Shown one piece after another: positions 1-6,740 of a stretch of DNA of 25,184 nucleotides (within the stretch, counting starts at the first letter, position 1; each line of letters starts with the position of its first letter). Position numbers and translations under genes: made by a program. Below the pieces are notes generated by a model. It saw nothing but the letters and a program-made list of their open reading frames with translations, made no database searches and was not told the DNA's origin. Source of the stretch: a virus; the IMG/VR virus record IMGVR_UViG_3300025083_000212, positions 1-25,184 of that record, one strand, 5' to 3'.

Positions 1-643
1 GTTTGACTACTTTCAATAGTAAGTCTGCCAGCGGTTTTGCTAATAGTGCTGATGTAGTAGCGATGACAGCAATGCCACCCACGGATGCTACTTGTCCGCC
101 ACTAGGAAGACCAGCAATAACTTGCTCAGGTATACCTACTGCTTCTGTAATCTGAATACATTCATTACCAGTCAGTTTGTATTCAACAACTTTCTTTCTA
201 TACCCTTGCACGTATGTGCCGACAGGTTCCTTTGCTTTCTGTGCTGGTGTAGGACATTCTACAATAGCACTAGCAATAGGTGGTGGGTTTACTTCTGGTG
301 CTTCTGGAACCTCTGGTGATTTTGGTCCTCCTGTATTTACTTCTGGAGGACCAGTCAAAATCATCTGGTTTGGTTCATAAGAAATGGGATTAAAACTGGG
401 ATAACCAGAATCGCAATACGTGACCACACCATTAGGATCGTCTTCCCTTAATTGATTATTTTTAGCAGTGTTAGTTTCAGTTGCCTCAACACATCCTGGA
501 ATATTAACTACGGGAACACCAATATCTACAACTACTGGCAGTGCTGTAGGTACTGAAGGTGTTGTATATCGATATGTTTGAATATCATTAATATTAATAT
601 TATTAATATCAATATTCATTCCCGTAATTAAAGGTATGTCCAT
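1..643 (-). CDS. Partial membrane-anchored protein of unknown function (3' end outside window)
   Basis: This open frame starts at an ATG that shares one base with the upstream stop (TGATG at 643) and runs 214 codons off the left edge without a stop. It opens with a low-complexity Asn/Ile stretch (MDIPLITGMNIDINNININD), followed by a region with several Cys. A Pro/Glu/Val-rich linker around residues 105-130 contains PEVPEAPEVNPPP. Near the end of the visible part a hydrophobic segment (VASVGGIAVIATTSALLAK) looks like a membrane span. I do not recognise the family. It is the last visible member of a run of four small, membrane-type genes behind a late-type promoter, so a late role (virion, membrane or lysis) is an inference from position only. 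Confidence 0.75.
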   Translation of the reverse strand, partial: MDIPLITGMNIDINNININDIQTYRYTTPSVPTALPVVVDIGVPVVNIPGCVEATETNTAKNNQLREDDPNGVVTYCDSGYPSFNPISYEPNQMILTGPPEVNTGGPKSPEVPEAPEVNPPPIASAIVECPTPAQKAKEPVGTYVQGYRKKVVEYKLTGNECIQITEAVGIPEQVIAGLPSGGQVASVGGIAVIATTSALLAKPLADLLLKVVK

Positions 644-1272
644 CAGCAATCATTAAATACACTACCAACTTGCGACCCTGCTTCGGAACCTACCTTGTTT
701 CCTAACAACAGTGCCCATCCACCTACTAACCAACCAACATAAGGAATACTCATTGCTGCAGGAACAGCGACACCAGCAGCGATAGCACTACCTGCCATTG
801 CACCTTGACTCCGTGCGCCAGCGTCCGCCACGATACACTCTATGTCTCTTGCAGACTTTCCCTCGCCGTCTAATGCAGCACCTCCTAGGTTGCGTGTGCC
901 GTCCATAGTGAATTGATCACGACGCCACTCACTACGACTTTCAGTGCCACCACCAAACAATCCTTTCTTATTGCTATCAGAAGATAATGATCTTTGTGAT
1001 TCAAGAATTTTAGGATCGTTTGCACGATACTCAATTTCGTATCCATCCTTACCTGCTTTGATAGTATAAGATGAATAATCTCCACGGGGGATATTAATCG
1101 TAGGAACCTGAGGAAGTTTTGGTTCTTCTGGTCTATGAATTACATAACCCAACAAACCAATATGTGCTAAAGCAAAGAGTCCACCTAGTGTCACCGCAAT
1201 CGTTTTGACTGGTGACTTGCTCGGTACATGCTCGGTAGCATATTTTTGTGCTAACTCTTCTGGATTTGTCAT
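643..1272 (-). CDS. Hypothetical membrane protein, 209 aa
   Basis: The 209-residue protein has a hydrophobic span near the N-terminus (about residues 24-46, IAVTLGGLFALAHIGLLGYV) and a second Gly/Ala-rich hydrophobic region near the C-terminus (about 155-190, AIAAGVAVPAAMSIPYVGW). A polar, charged region of about 100 residues lies between them. The start ATG overlaps the preceding stop as ATGA (1272-1269), and its own stop overlaps the next start, so translation is probably coupled across three genes. I recognise no catalytic motif. The Gly/Ala-rich C-terminal region resembles glycine-zipper membrane segments, which is only a compositional impression. Function unknown. Confidence 0.75.
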   Translation of the reverse strand: MTNPEELAQKYATEHVPSKSPVKTIAVTLGGLFALAHIGLLGYVIHRPEEPKLPQVPTINIPRGDYSSYTIKAGKDGYEIEYRANDPKILESQRSLSSDSNKKGLFGGGTESRSEWRRDQFTMDGTRNLGGAALDGEGKSARDIECIVADAGARSQGAMAGSAIAAGVAVPAAMSIPYVGWLVGGWALLLGNKVGSEAGSQVGSVFNDC

Positions 1273-1526
1273 GGCAATCCAATCGCGGCACCAGTAGCAG
1301 CAGGCATACCTATGGCACCACCAGTAGCACTAGGAAGTTCTGGCATCGCTGCGTCCATCATTCCAGGAAGAGCACCAGTGATTGCCTCTGCCGCAGCTGC
1401 AGCAACTTTTTCTTTTGCACTGTCAATGAGCGCATCCTTTTGTGTATACAGATAAGCACCACCCCCTACGATAGCTAAAGAAACTAGACCAGATAACAAC
1501 GCGACACCATTAATCAATTTTTGCAT
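1269..1526 (-). CDS. Small membrane protein with Ala/Gly/Pro-rich tail, 85 aa
   Basis: I chose the ATG at 1526 because GGAG lies about six bases upstream (GGAGAAGAAAG then ATG); an upstream in-frame start at 1598 would overlap the previous gene far more. Residues 5-27 form one membrane span (GVALLSGLVSLAIVGGGAY). A short helical, Ala-rich section follows (KEKVAAAAAEAITGALPG). The tail ends in two near-copies of a nine-residue unit, ATGGAIGMP and ATGAAIGLP. It overlaps the upstream gene by 17 bases and the downstream one by ATGA. Family unknown; a pore- or virion-associated small protein is possible but unsupported. Confidence 0.7.
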   Translation of the reverse strand: MQKLINGVALLSGLVSLAIVGGGAYLYTQKDALIDSAKEKVAAAAAEAITGALPGMMDAAMPELPSATGGAIGMPAATGAAIGLP

Positions 1527-1800
1527 CTTTCTTCTCCAATGTAGGTGCTTCTTTTGAATCGTCTTTCTTTTTAGACGCAACGACACCGAACGTCGCAAGC
1601 GTTCCCGTGAAGACGCTGGCTATAAAAGTCGGATCGATATTTTTTTGAGGAATACCAGGAACAGTTACATAATTAAGGGTCAGAATTGCTGCTGACCATC
1701 CAAGAATAATAACTCGGACGAGAGTTGATACACCCTCATCCGCCCATTCAAATTTGTTTTCCTTTTTGGCTTCCTCTTTCTTCTTCGGATTTGATTCCAT
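1510..1800 (-). CDS. Small holin-like two-span membrane protein, 96 aa
   Basis: The protein has a highly charged N-terminus (Lys/Glu-rich to about residue 20), a hydrophobic segment around residues 28-48 (LVRVIILGWSAAILTLNYV), a short loop, a second span around 58-75 (TFIASVFTGTLATFGVVAS), and a Lys/Asp-rich C-terminal tail. Size and topology resemble phage holins, but I see no family-specific motif, so this is a topological suggestion only. The ATG lies four bases after a hairpin (1805-1821) and about 22 bases after a late-type promoter box. It is the first gene of the left-end membrane cluster. Confidence 0.7.
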   Translation of the reverse strand: MESNPKKKEEAKKENKFEWADEGVSTLVRVIILGWSAAILTLNYVTVPGIPQKNIDPTFIASVFTGTLATFGVVASKKKDDSKEAPTLEKKDAKID

Positions 1801-1804
1801 GAAT

Positions 1805-1821
1805 AAAGAGCTAGGCTCTTT
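1805..1821 (-). other. Hairpin in the leader of the holin-like gene
   Basis: Seven-base inverted repeat AAAGAGC...GCTCTTT with a three-base loop, lying between a late-type promoter box (1822-1829) and the ATG at 1800. Only three T follow it on the minus strand, so it is a poor terminator in that direction. A late transcript starting about six bases after the box would begin inside the 5' arm, so only read-through RNA could form the full hairpin. Confidence 0.5.
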
Positions 1822-2012
1822 TATTTATTTAATAGATATTTTTTTTCTTGTTGATATGGTACATACTCACCAGTTTTAATCTGCCAAGCATGTACTAAGT
1901 CAGGTATTAACCACTGGTCCACCCTAATACACTGCTGCCAGTTAGTAGGGTGAGCACAACTCACTACTACAACAGCAAAGAATGCCTTAACGTGGATCCA
2001 GATAGTATACAT
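1821..2012 (-). CDS. Small hypothetical protein with N-terminal hydrophobic segment, 63 aa
   Basis: The ATG shares its first base with the upstream stop (TAATG at 2012), which argues for a real, translationally coupled gene. Residues 3-19 are hydrophobic (TIWIHVKAFFAVVVVSC), followed by a polar region rich in Trp and Gln. The VVVVSC-A sequence could be a weak lipobox, with Cys19 as the lipidated residue. It follows a secreted metallopeptidase-like gene, so an envelope location is plausible. A spanin-like or lysis accessory role is possible from position only; no family is recognised. Confidence 0.6.
   Translation of the reverse strand: MYTIWIHVKAFFAVVVVSCAHPTNWQQCIRVDQWLIPDLVHAWQIKTGEYVPYQQEKKYLLNK
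1822..1829 (-). promoter_or_regulatory. T4-like late promoter box (AATAAATA)
   Basis: The minus strand reads AATAAATA, one change from the T4 late consensus TATAAATA, placed just before the hairpin and start of the 96-residue membrane gene. It overlaps the stop codon of the upstream 63-residue gene. Confidence 0.5.
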
Positions 2013-2734
2013 TACTCTTTAATATATCCGAAGTCTACCAGATACTTTCTAGTAAGAGCAGTAGGTTCATACACTTCCCACATATTACCGCCAGCACATG
2101 CTGCTAGAGCATTCATCGTCATGTTCTCAGTTCTACCTGCCCAACCTGCTTCTGCTTCCCAAGGTACAGCAGACTTAGGATAAGTACGCTCTGCCATTAC
2201 ACGCCAGATCATAGGAACTTCATCCTCTGGTTTAATAATAGCAATCAAACTATTATCAATTGTACCTGCCATACAATCTTGTGCTGCGTGCCATCCTTCG
2301 TGACGCATAACCATCATGAGAACATTAGGTTGTCCCATGTAATCCTTATTCAGGAAGAAGTTGTTGCTTACTGTGTGATAAACACCACGATGACCATGAG
2401 GGAAATACTTACTATCAGCAAGGAATACATTCACACCAACTTGATTGAGTGAGTGCAACATATTATGAAACTCACCAGTCACACCAGTGAATTCTTCAGT
2501 GTTATCATATTCTGATGAGATATCAAGCATAGAGTATACTTTCTTGACACCATCAGTGCATTCACCCAACAACATACAACCCATACTATCCATGGAGTTA
2601 TATCCTTTAGTGATCTTATGATCATCAGCAAGAATATTTACCGTTGTCTCCTCTGGGTGATGATGTGGAGTAGTAAGTTGATGTGCCACAGCAGGAGTTG
2701 CTGTAAGCAGCAAGGCTAGTAAAAGTTTTTTCAT
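2012..2734 (-). CDS. Secreted zinc metallopeptidase-like protein (HEGWH), 240 aa
   Basis: The N-terminus is a classical signal peptide: MKK, then LLLALLLTATPAVA, with likely cleavage after Ala17. Residues 145-149 read HEGWH, matching the HExxH zinc-binding signature of zincin metallopeptidases, with further acidic residues downstream (WEAEAGW, Glu193/Glu195) as possible third ligands. A His-rich stretch (HHH at 24-26) and four or more Cys suit an exported, metal-binding protein. It follows the endonuclease gene with a two-base gap and shares a base with the next gene. Peptidase activity is inferred from the motif; cell-envelope degradation at lysis or entry is a guess. Similar genes occur in marine T4-like phages, to my recollection, without assigned function. 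Confidence 0.75.
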   Translation of the reverse strand: MKKLLLALLLTATPAVAHQLTTPHHHPEETTVNILADDHKITKGYNSMDSMGCMLLGECTDGVKKVYSMLDISSEYDNTEEFTGVTGEFHNMLHSLNQVGVNVFLADSKYFPHGHRGVYHTVSNNFFLNKDYMGQPNVLMMVMRHEGWHAAQDCMAGTIDNSLIAIIKPEDEVPMIWRVMAERTYPKSAVPWEAEAGWAGRTENMTMNALAACAGGNMWEVYEPTALTRKYLVDFGYIKE

Positions 2735-2736
2735 GA

Positions 2737-3069
2737 TTAATTTTGAAAGGTTTTAATGAAGTACTCAGCGTCAATTACTACTAAAGGTTTCTTACCATTT
2801 TTTTTGATAATAACAATAGGTTCATAATCCCCGCAATTGGACGCTGATTGTTCATATGCGTCCCAGATATTTAGTTTCTCCACGTTCTTGCATTCTATAC
2901 TATGAGGGAACTTTTGTCTAGCTGCTCTTGCCATAATGAGATCTTCTCCACCAGCACCCATAGACCGAGATTCAATGTCCTCAGGATGTACGCTAAGATG
3001 TTCGATCAATTTATCTCTTACCCACTGCTGTAACTTCCTACCCTTTGCCTTAGCAGATTGTGGTTTCAT
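2737..3069 (-). CDS. PD-(D/E)XK-type endonuclease, 110 aa
   Basis: I start the gene at the ATG at 3069 (MKPQSAKAKGRKLQQW), because the upstream in-frame ATGs at 3087/3084 fall inside a terminator-like hairpin (3073-3102). The ATG at 3069 has GGGGG eight bases upstream. A basic N-terminal helix is followed by SRSMGAGGEDLIM and then SIECKN. Asp43 and Glu59-x-Lys61 fit the PD-(D/E)XK nuclease core. Such small nucleases in marine T4-like phages are usually annotated simply as endonuclease; a junction-resolving or recombination role is possible because no gp49 homologue is seen here. Expression appears late and hairpin-controlled. Confidence 0.8.
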   Translation of the reverse strand: MKPQSAKAKGRKLQQWVRDKLIEHLSVHPEDIESRSMGAGGEDLIMARAARQKFPHSIECKNVEKLNIWDAYEQSASNCGDYEPIVIIKKNGKKPLVVIDAEYFIKTFQN

Positions 3070-3102
3070 AAAAAATACCCCCATCATATGATGAAGGTAT
3101 TT
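3070..3102 (-). terminator. Terminator hairpin overlapping the endonuclease ribosome-binding site
   Basis: On the minus strand a near-perfect inverted repeat runs from AAATACC to GGTATTT around an inner CATCATATGATG palindrome, with two G-U pairs in RNA. It is followed by six T at 3075-3070. It ends directly at the ATG at 3069. The GGGGG ribosome-binding site (3078-3082) is in the 3' arm, and the T-run is the spacer to the start codon. It would end the gp61-nrdA-nrdB transcript and hide the site in any read-through RNA. Confidence 0.75.
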
Positions 3103-3105
3103 AGA
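3098..3105 (-). promoter_or_regulatory. Possible late promoter box (TCTAAATA)
   Basis: The minus strand reads TCTAAATA, one change from TATAAATA, overlapping the outer 5' arm of the terminator hairpin. With T4-like spacing, transcription would start near 3092, inside the 5' arm, leaving at most a weak five-base stem and exposing the GGGGG ribosome-binding site. Confidence 0.45.
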
Positions 3106-3300
3106 TTACATTAGGATGTCATCCCACGGATCTGGTATCTGTATTTTATTGCCTGTAAATGAAACGCTTGACCCAGACTCATCGGTCCTAACTTCAGAAG
3201 TGTGTACTCTTCGTCTGTCAGTTTCGGGTCTTTTAATGCTAACAGTTTCCACGGTGGTTGTCTTGTCACAATTGAAAACCAGCGAAAGTATCTTTCTTAA
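3106..3300 (-). CDS. Small hypothetical protein overlapping the nrdB end, 64 aa
   Basis: The ATG at 3300 lies within the last 35 bases of nrdB in another frame. GGAGG sits 11 bases upstream, a long spacing. The product begins with a short hydrophobic stretch (MLRKILSLVFNC) and continues with a Thr/Ser/Arg-rich, charged tail ending in IPDPWDDILM. It fills the space between nrdB and the hairpin at 3070-3102, which supports it being the last gene of the nrd unit. A longer in-frame version from 3426 would mostly shadow nrdB. No family is recognised. Confidence 0.55.
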   Translation of the reverse strand, partial: LRKILSLVFNCDKTTTVETVSIKRPETDRRRVHTSEVRTDESGSSVSFTGNKIQIPDPWDDILM

Positions 3301-4453
3301 CATCCTGCTTAATTCCTCCAACGATGTAACTTTCATTCTCAGTTTCCTGAGGTGCAACTTGAAGACCTTTAGAGGAAATCCAATGCTCGGTCCATGGTAG
3401 TGGATTGTTCTTAGCAGCAACATCATAAACAGGTTTCAAACCGATTGCTTTCATGCGACGGTTAGCAACCCACTCAACATATTGTGTAAGAAGTTTAGCA
3501 TTGAGACCGATCATAGAACCTTTCTGGAAGAGATAGTCTGCCCAGACACGTTCCTCACTTACCGCTGCCTCAAATGCTTGATAGACCCACTGCTCTTCTT
3601 CTTCAGCAATTCTAACCATGTCTGGGTCGTCTCCCTGACGCCATTTATTGATAATGTTTTGTGTAAGAACAAGATGTTGGTTTTCGTCTCTGGCGATGAG
3701 AGAGATAATTTTAGCGGATCCCTCCATGAGTTTAAGCTCTCCAAAAGCGAATGAACACGCGAACGAAACATAGAACCTGATACCTTCGAGGATGTTGACA
3801 TTGACTACAGCGCGATAAAGTTTACGTTTCAGTTCATACAGATCGTATTCAGCACAGGGAACTCCCTCAAGAGCATGTTCCCACTGATTACCACTTCCAT
3901 ATGACTGAGCGTGGTTGATGAAATCATCATACGCACCCGTGACTGTTTCGGCGCGTGATAATATCATAGCGTCATCCAGGATCGTGTCAAGCACTTCTGC
4001 TGGATCAGCATAAACATTTTTAATGATGTGAGTATATGAACGACTGTGGATCATCTCCATGAAACCCCAGACTTCCATACATGCTTCCAGTTCAGGCAGA
4101 GAACAGTATGGAATGAATGCCATACCAGGAGCACGACCCTGAACTGAGTCAAGCATGATCTGATACTTCAAATTAGAAGTAAAGATATGCTTTTGTTCTG
4201 GACGCAATGATTGATAATCACCGCGATCTTTCTGCAAAGAAACCTCTTCAGGTCTCCAGAAGTATCCAAGTTGTGTCTGAGTAAGTTTATCAAACACTGG
4301 ATACTTATAAGTATCATAACGTTGAACACCAAGAGGAGCACCGAAGAACATCGGTTGCTTCTTAGTATCAACTTTATCTTTATTGAATACAGTCATACCA
4401 CGGACAGTGGTATTGATGTCGCTAGATCCTACTCTAAAGTTTACAGGACTCAC
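3266..4453 (-). CDS. nrdB: Ribonucleotide reductase class Ia, beta subunit
   Basis: The beta subunit carries the diiron-tyrosyl radical that NrdA uses to reduce ribonucleotides to deoxyribonucleotides for phage DNA synthesis. The family signature MEMIHSRSYTHII holds the Glu and His iron ligands and the radical Tyr; ARDENQHL gives the second Glu/His pair. Length (395 aa) is close to T4 NrdB (about 388). The frame opens at GTG (4453), which has a strong GAGGAGG about six bases upstream. The next in-frame ATG, at 4396, gives MTVFNKDKV...PMFFG, which aligns by eye with the usual T4 NrdB N-terminus, so the true start could be 4396. It overlaps nrdA by 20 bases. Confidence 0.97.
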   Translation of the reverse strand: MSPVNFRVGSSDINTTVRGMTVFNKDKVDTKKQPMFFGAPLGVQRYDTYKYPVFDKLTQTQLGYFWRPEEVSLQKDRGDYQSLRPEQKHIFTSNLKYQIMLDSVQGRAPGMAFIPYCSLPELEACMEVWGFMEMIHSRSYTHIIKNVYADPAEVLDTILDDAMILSRAETVTGAYDDFINHAQSYGSGNQWEHALEGVPCAEYDLYELKRKLYRAVVNVNILEGIRFYVSFACSFAFGELKLMEGSAKIISLIARDENQHLVLTQNIINKWRQGDDPDMVRIAEEEEQWVYQAFEAAVSEERVWADYLFQKGSMIGLNAKLLTQYVEWVANRRMKAIGLKPVYDVAAKNNPLPWTEHWISSKGLQVAPQETENESYIVGGIKQDVKKDTFAGFQL

Positions 4454-6740
4454 AGTCTTCCTCCTCGGTGTTTTCTATACTTGAAATTAAACTTTCTAAA
4501 CTCTGCTTCACATCTTCCTGATATTCATCAGTCTTGATGTCGTATGTATTCTGATAATAAGAAGTCTTCCAGCCATACTTGTAAGTAGTGAGGAAGTCTT
4601 GTGCCATTACTGAAACTGGAACCTCATTGTTATCAAACTGTTCTGGATTATAAGACCAGTTACCACTAATTCCTTGATCAAAGAACTTTTGCATAACAGC
4701 AACAATCTTAATGTATCCGGCATTAGATGCCATATCCCACAAGAGTGTGTAGTTATTCTTCAGTGTAGTATACTGAGGAACAATTTGCTTAAGAACCCCC
4801 TTCTTGGATTTTTTAATGGACAAGTAAGCTCTTGGCGGCTCAATTCCATTAGTGGCATTTGACACAACGGAACTGCTTTCCGATGGCATTTGTGCGGACA
4901 ATGTTGAGTGCCGTAAACCGAACTCATTGATAGATGCCCTAAGAGACTCCCAATCATAATTGTAATGTGGTGATACGATACTATCTACATCAGTCTTATA
5001 TGTATCAATTGGAAGAATTCCATCAGAATATTTGGTCCTATGGAATGCTTCACATACTCCTTTTTCTTTAGCAACTTCATTAGAAGATTTCAAAAGGAAG
5101 TATTGGAATGCTTCAGTCAATTCATGAACTAAATTCCATGACCCCTGATCATCATAGTGCTCGCCGTTACGAGCGAGGTAATGTGCTAAACCAATAAACC
5201 CTACCCCCAATGATCTTCTCGCCTTTGTAGAGCGTTCTGCAGCGACTACAGGGTATTTCTGATAGTCGATTAGTTCCTCTAGACTACGAACAGAAAGATC
5301 GCATAGTTCTTCCATCTCAGAAAGTTTGTAGATCTTACCTACATTGATAGCAGAAAGAATGCAAAGAGCAATCTCACCATCAGGATCATCGATATGAGTA
5401 AGTGGTTTAGTCGGAAGAGTGATCTCCTGACAAAGATTACTCATATAAACAGGATCTTTAAAGGAAGAGTGAGTGTTGCAGTGATCGATATTCATAAGAT
5501 ACAACCGACCAGTCTCTGCTCTCTCCTTCAGGATGTTTAGAATTAGTTCCTGTGCCCCGACAGTCTTTCTTGGAACAGCATCATTGAGTTCATGCATCCG
5601 ATATAGAGTGTCAAAGTCATCAGTACCAAAAGCATCATAGAGACCTGGTACGTCATGCGGTGAGAACAGGCTAATCTCTCCATTCGCAATGAAACGTTCG
5701 TAGAAAATCTTTGAAATTTGGATTGAGTAGTCAAGTTTCCTCACTCGATTGTCTTCTGTACCCTTATTGTTCTTAAGAACAATAATGTCTTCTATTTCTT
5801 GGTGCCAGATTGGGAAGTGTACTGTAGCCGATCCACCGCGTATGCCATTCTGAGTGCAACATCTGACAGTTGCTTCAAATTTTTTGAGGAATGGGACAAC
5901 ACCTGTGTGCTGTACTTCTCCCCCTCGGATCTTAGCGTTGATGCCACGGATTCTGCCTGCGTTGATACCGATTCCTGCACGTTGAGCAACATACTGACCA
6001 ATCGCCATGTCACTAGAAAAGATGCTATTGAGGGTGTCATCGCTATCAATAAGAACACAGCTAGCAAACTGTCGAAGTGGAGTTCGCACCCCTGCCAAGA
6101 TAGGTGTGGGAACGTTGATCTTGTGTTTGCTGATTGCGTTGTAGTATCTTCTGACATAATCGAGACGAGTCTCCTGAGGATATTCTGCGAAAATTGTAGC
6201 GGCGACTAACAAATATGCATACTGAGGAGTTTCATACATTGCATGTGAACTCCTATCTTGGACGAGATACTTGTCAACTACCTGACGAAGACCAGCATAG
6301 GTAAACAAATAGTCACGACCATGATCTAAGAATGAATGAATTTTTTCCCACTCATCATCAGAATATTTAGTCACTAATTCAGCATCATAGATGCCACGAT
6401 CAATGCCTTCATTCAAATGTTCTTTGAGATCAGGAAATCCATTCTGCCAGTCTGGTCCAAAGACTTGCTTATAAAGACCAAACAATAGTAGACGTGCTGC
6501 TACAAATTGATAGTTTGGATTATCCAAAGAGATGAGATCACTAGCAGAACGAACAAGGATCTCTTGAATTTTATCAGTAGGGATACCATCATAAAATTGA
6601 ATTCCTGAATTCATTTCTACTTGACTCGCAGAAACTCCAGCAAGATTATGACAAGCACATTCGACCATCGAATGAATTTTTTCCAGGTTCAGTGGTTCAA
6701 TTTCACCACTGCGCTTAACAACTTTGATACCGTTACTCAT
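4434..6740 (-). CDS. nrdA: Ribonucleotide reductase class Ia, alpha (catalytic) subunit
   Basis: NrdA reduces ribonucleoside diphosphates in the cytoplasm with NrdB. The 768-residue length fits T4 NrdA (about 754). An N-terminal ATP-cone is visible (VVKRSGEIEPLNLEKIHSM), so allosteric control by ATP/dATP is expected. The active-site cysteines sit in QFASCVLIDSDDT, NLCQEI (with the radical Cys and Glu) and ALCILSAINVG. The extreme C-terminus ends CESCKL, the shuttle cysteine pair re-reduced by thioredoxin or glutaredoxin; no nrdC is in this window. The start overlaps the primase stop as ATGA, so primer synthesis and nucleotide supply are co-expressed. Confidence 0.98.
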   Translation of the reverse strand: MSNGIKVVKRSGEIEPLNLEKIHSMVECACHNLAGVSASQVEMNSGIQFYDGIPTDKIQEILVRSASDLISLDNPNYQFVAARLLLFGLYKQVFGPDWQNGFPDLKEHLNEGIDRGIYDAELVTKYSDDEWEKIHSFLDHGRDYLFTYAGLRQVVDKYLVQDRSSHAMYETPQYAYLLVAATIFAEYPQETRLDYVRRYYNAISKHKINVPTPILAGVRTPLRQFASCVLIDSDDTLNSIFSSDMAIGQYVAQRAGIGINAGRIRGINAKIRGGEVQHTGVVPFLKKFEATVRCCTQNGIRGGSATVHFPIWHQEIEDIIVLKNNKGTEDNRVRKLDYSIQISKIFYERFIANGEISLFSPHDVPGLYDAFGTDDFDTLYRMHELNDAVPRKTVGAQELILNILKERAETGRLYLMNIDHCNTHSSFKDPVYMSNLCQEITLPTKPLTHIDDPDGEIALCILSAINVGKIYKLSEMEELCDLSVRSLEELIDYQKYPVVAAERSTKARRSLGVGFIGLAHYLARNGEHYDDQGSWNLVHELTEAFQYFLLKSSNEVAKEKGVCEAFHRTKYSDGILPIDTYKTDVDSIVSPHYNYDWESLRASINEFGLRHSTLSAQMPSESSSVVSNATNGIEPPRAYLSIKKSKKGVLKQIVPQYTTLKNNYTLLWDMASNAGYIKIVAVMQKFFDQGISGNWSYNPEQFDNNEVPVSVMAQDFLTTYKYGWKTSYYQNTYDIKTDEYQEDVKQSLESLISSIENTEEEDCESCKL

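Noticed and set aside
92-380. Open frames on the plus strand at the left end
   Set aside because: They are antisense to the partial minus-strand gene that runs from 643 off the edge, which has a coupled start and better coding character.
575-620. AT-rich short repeats (aatatt, attaat) as an origin or operator
   Set aside because: They are explained by the Asn/Ile-rich N-terminus of the coding frame.
3069-3087. Endonuclease start at 3087 or 3084
   Set aside because: Both ATGs lie inside the terminator hairpin; the ATG at 3069 has GGGGG at good spacing.
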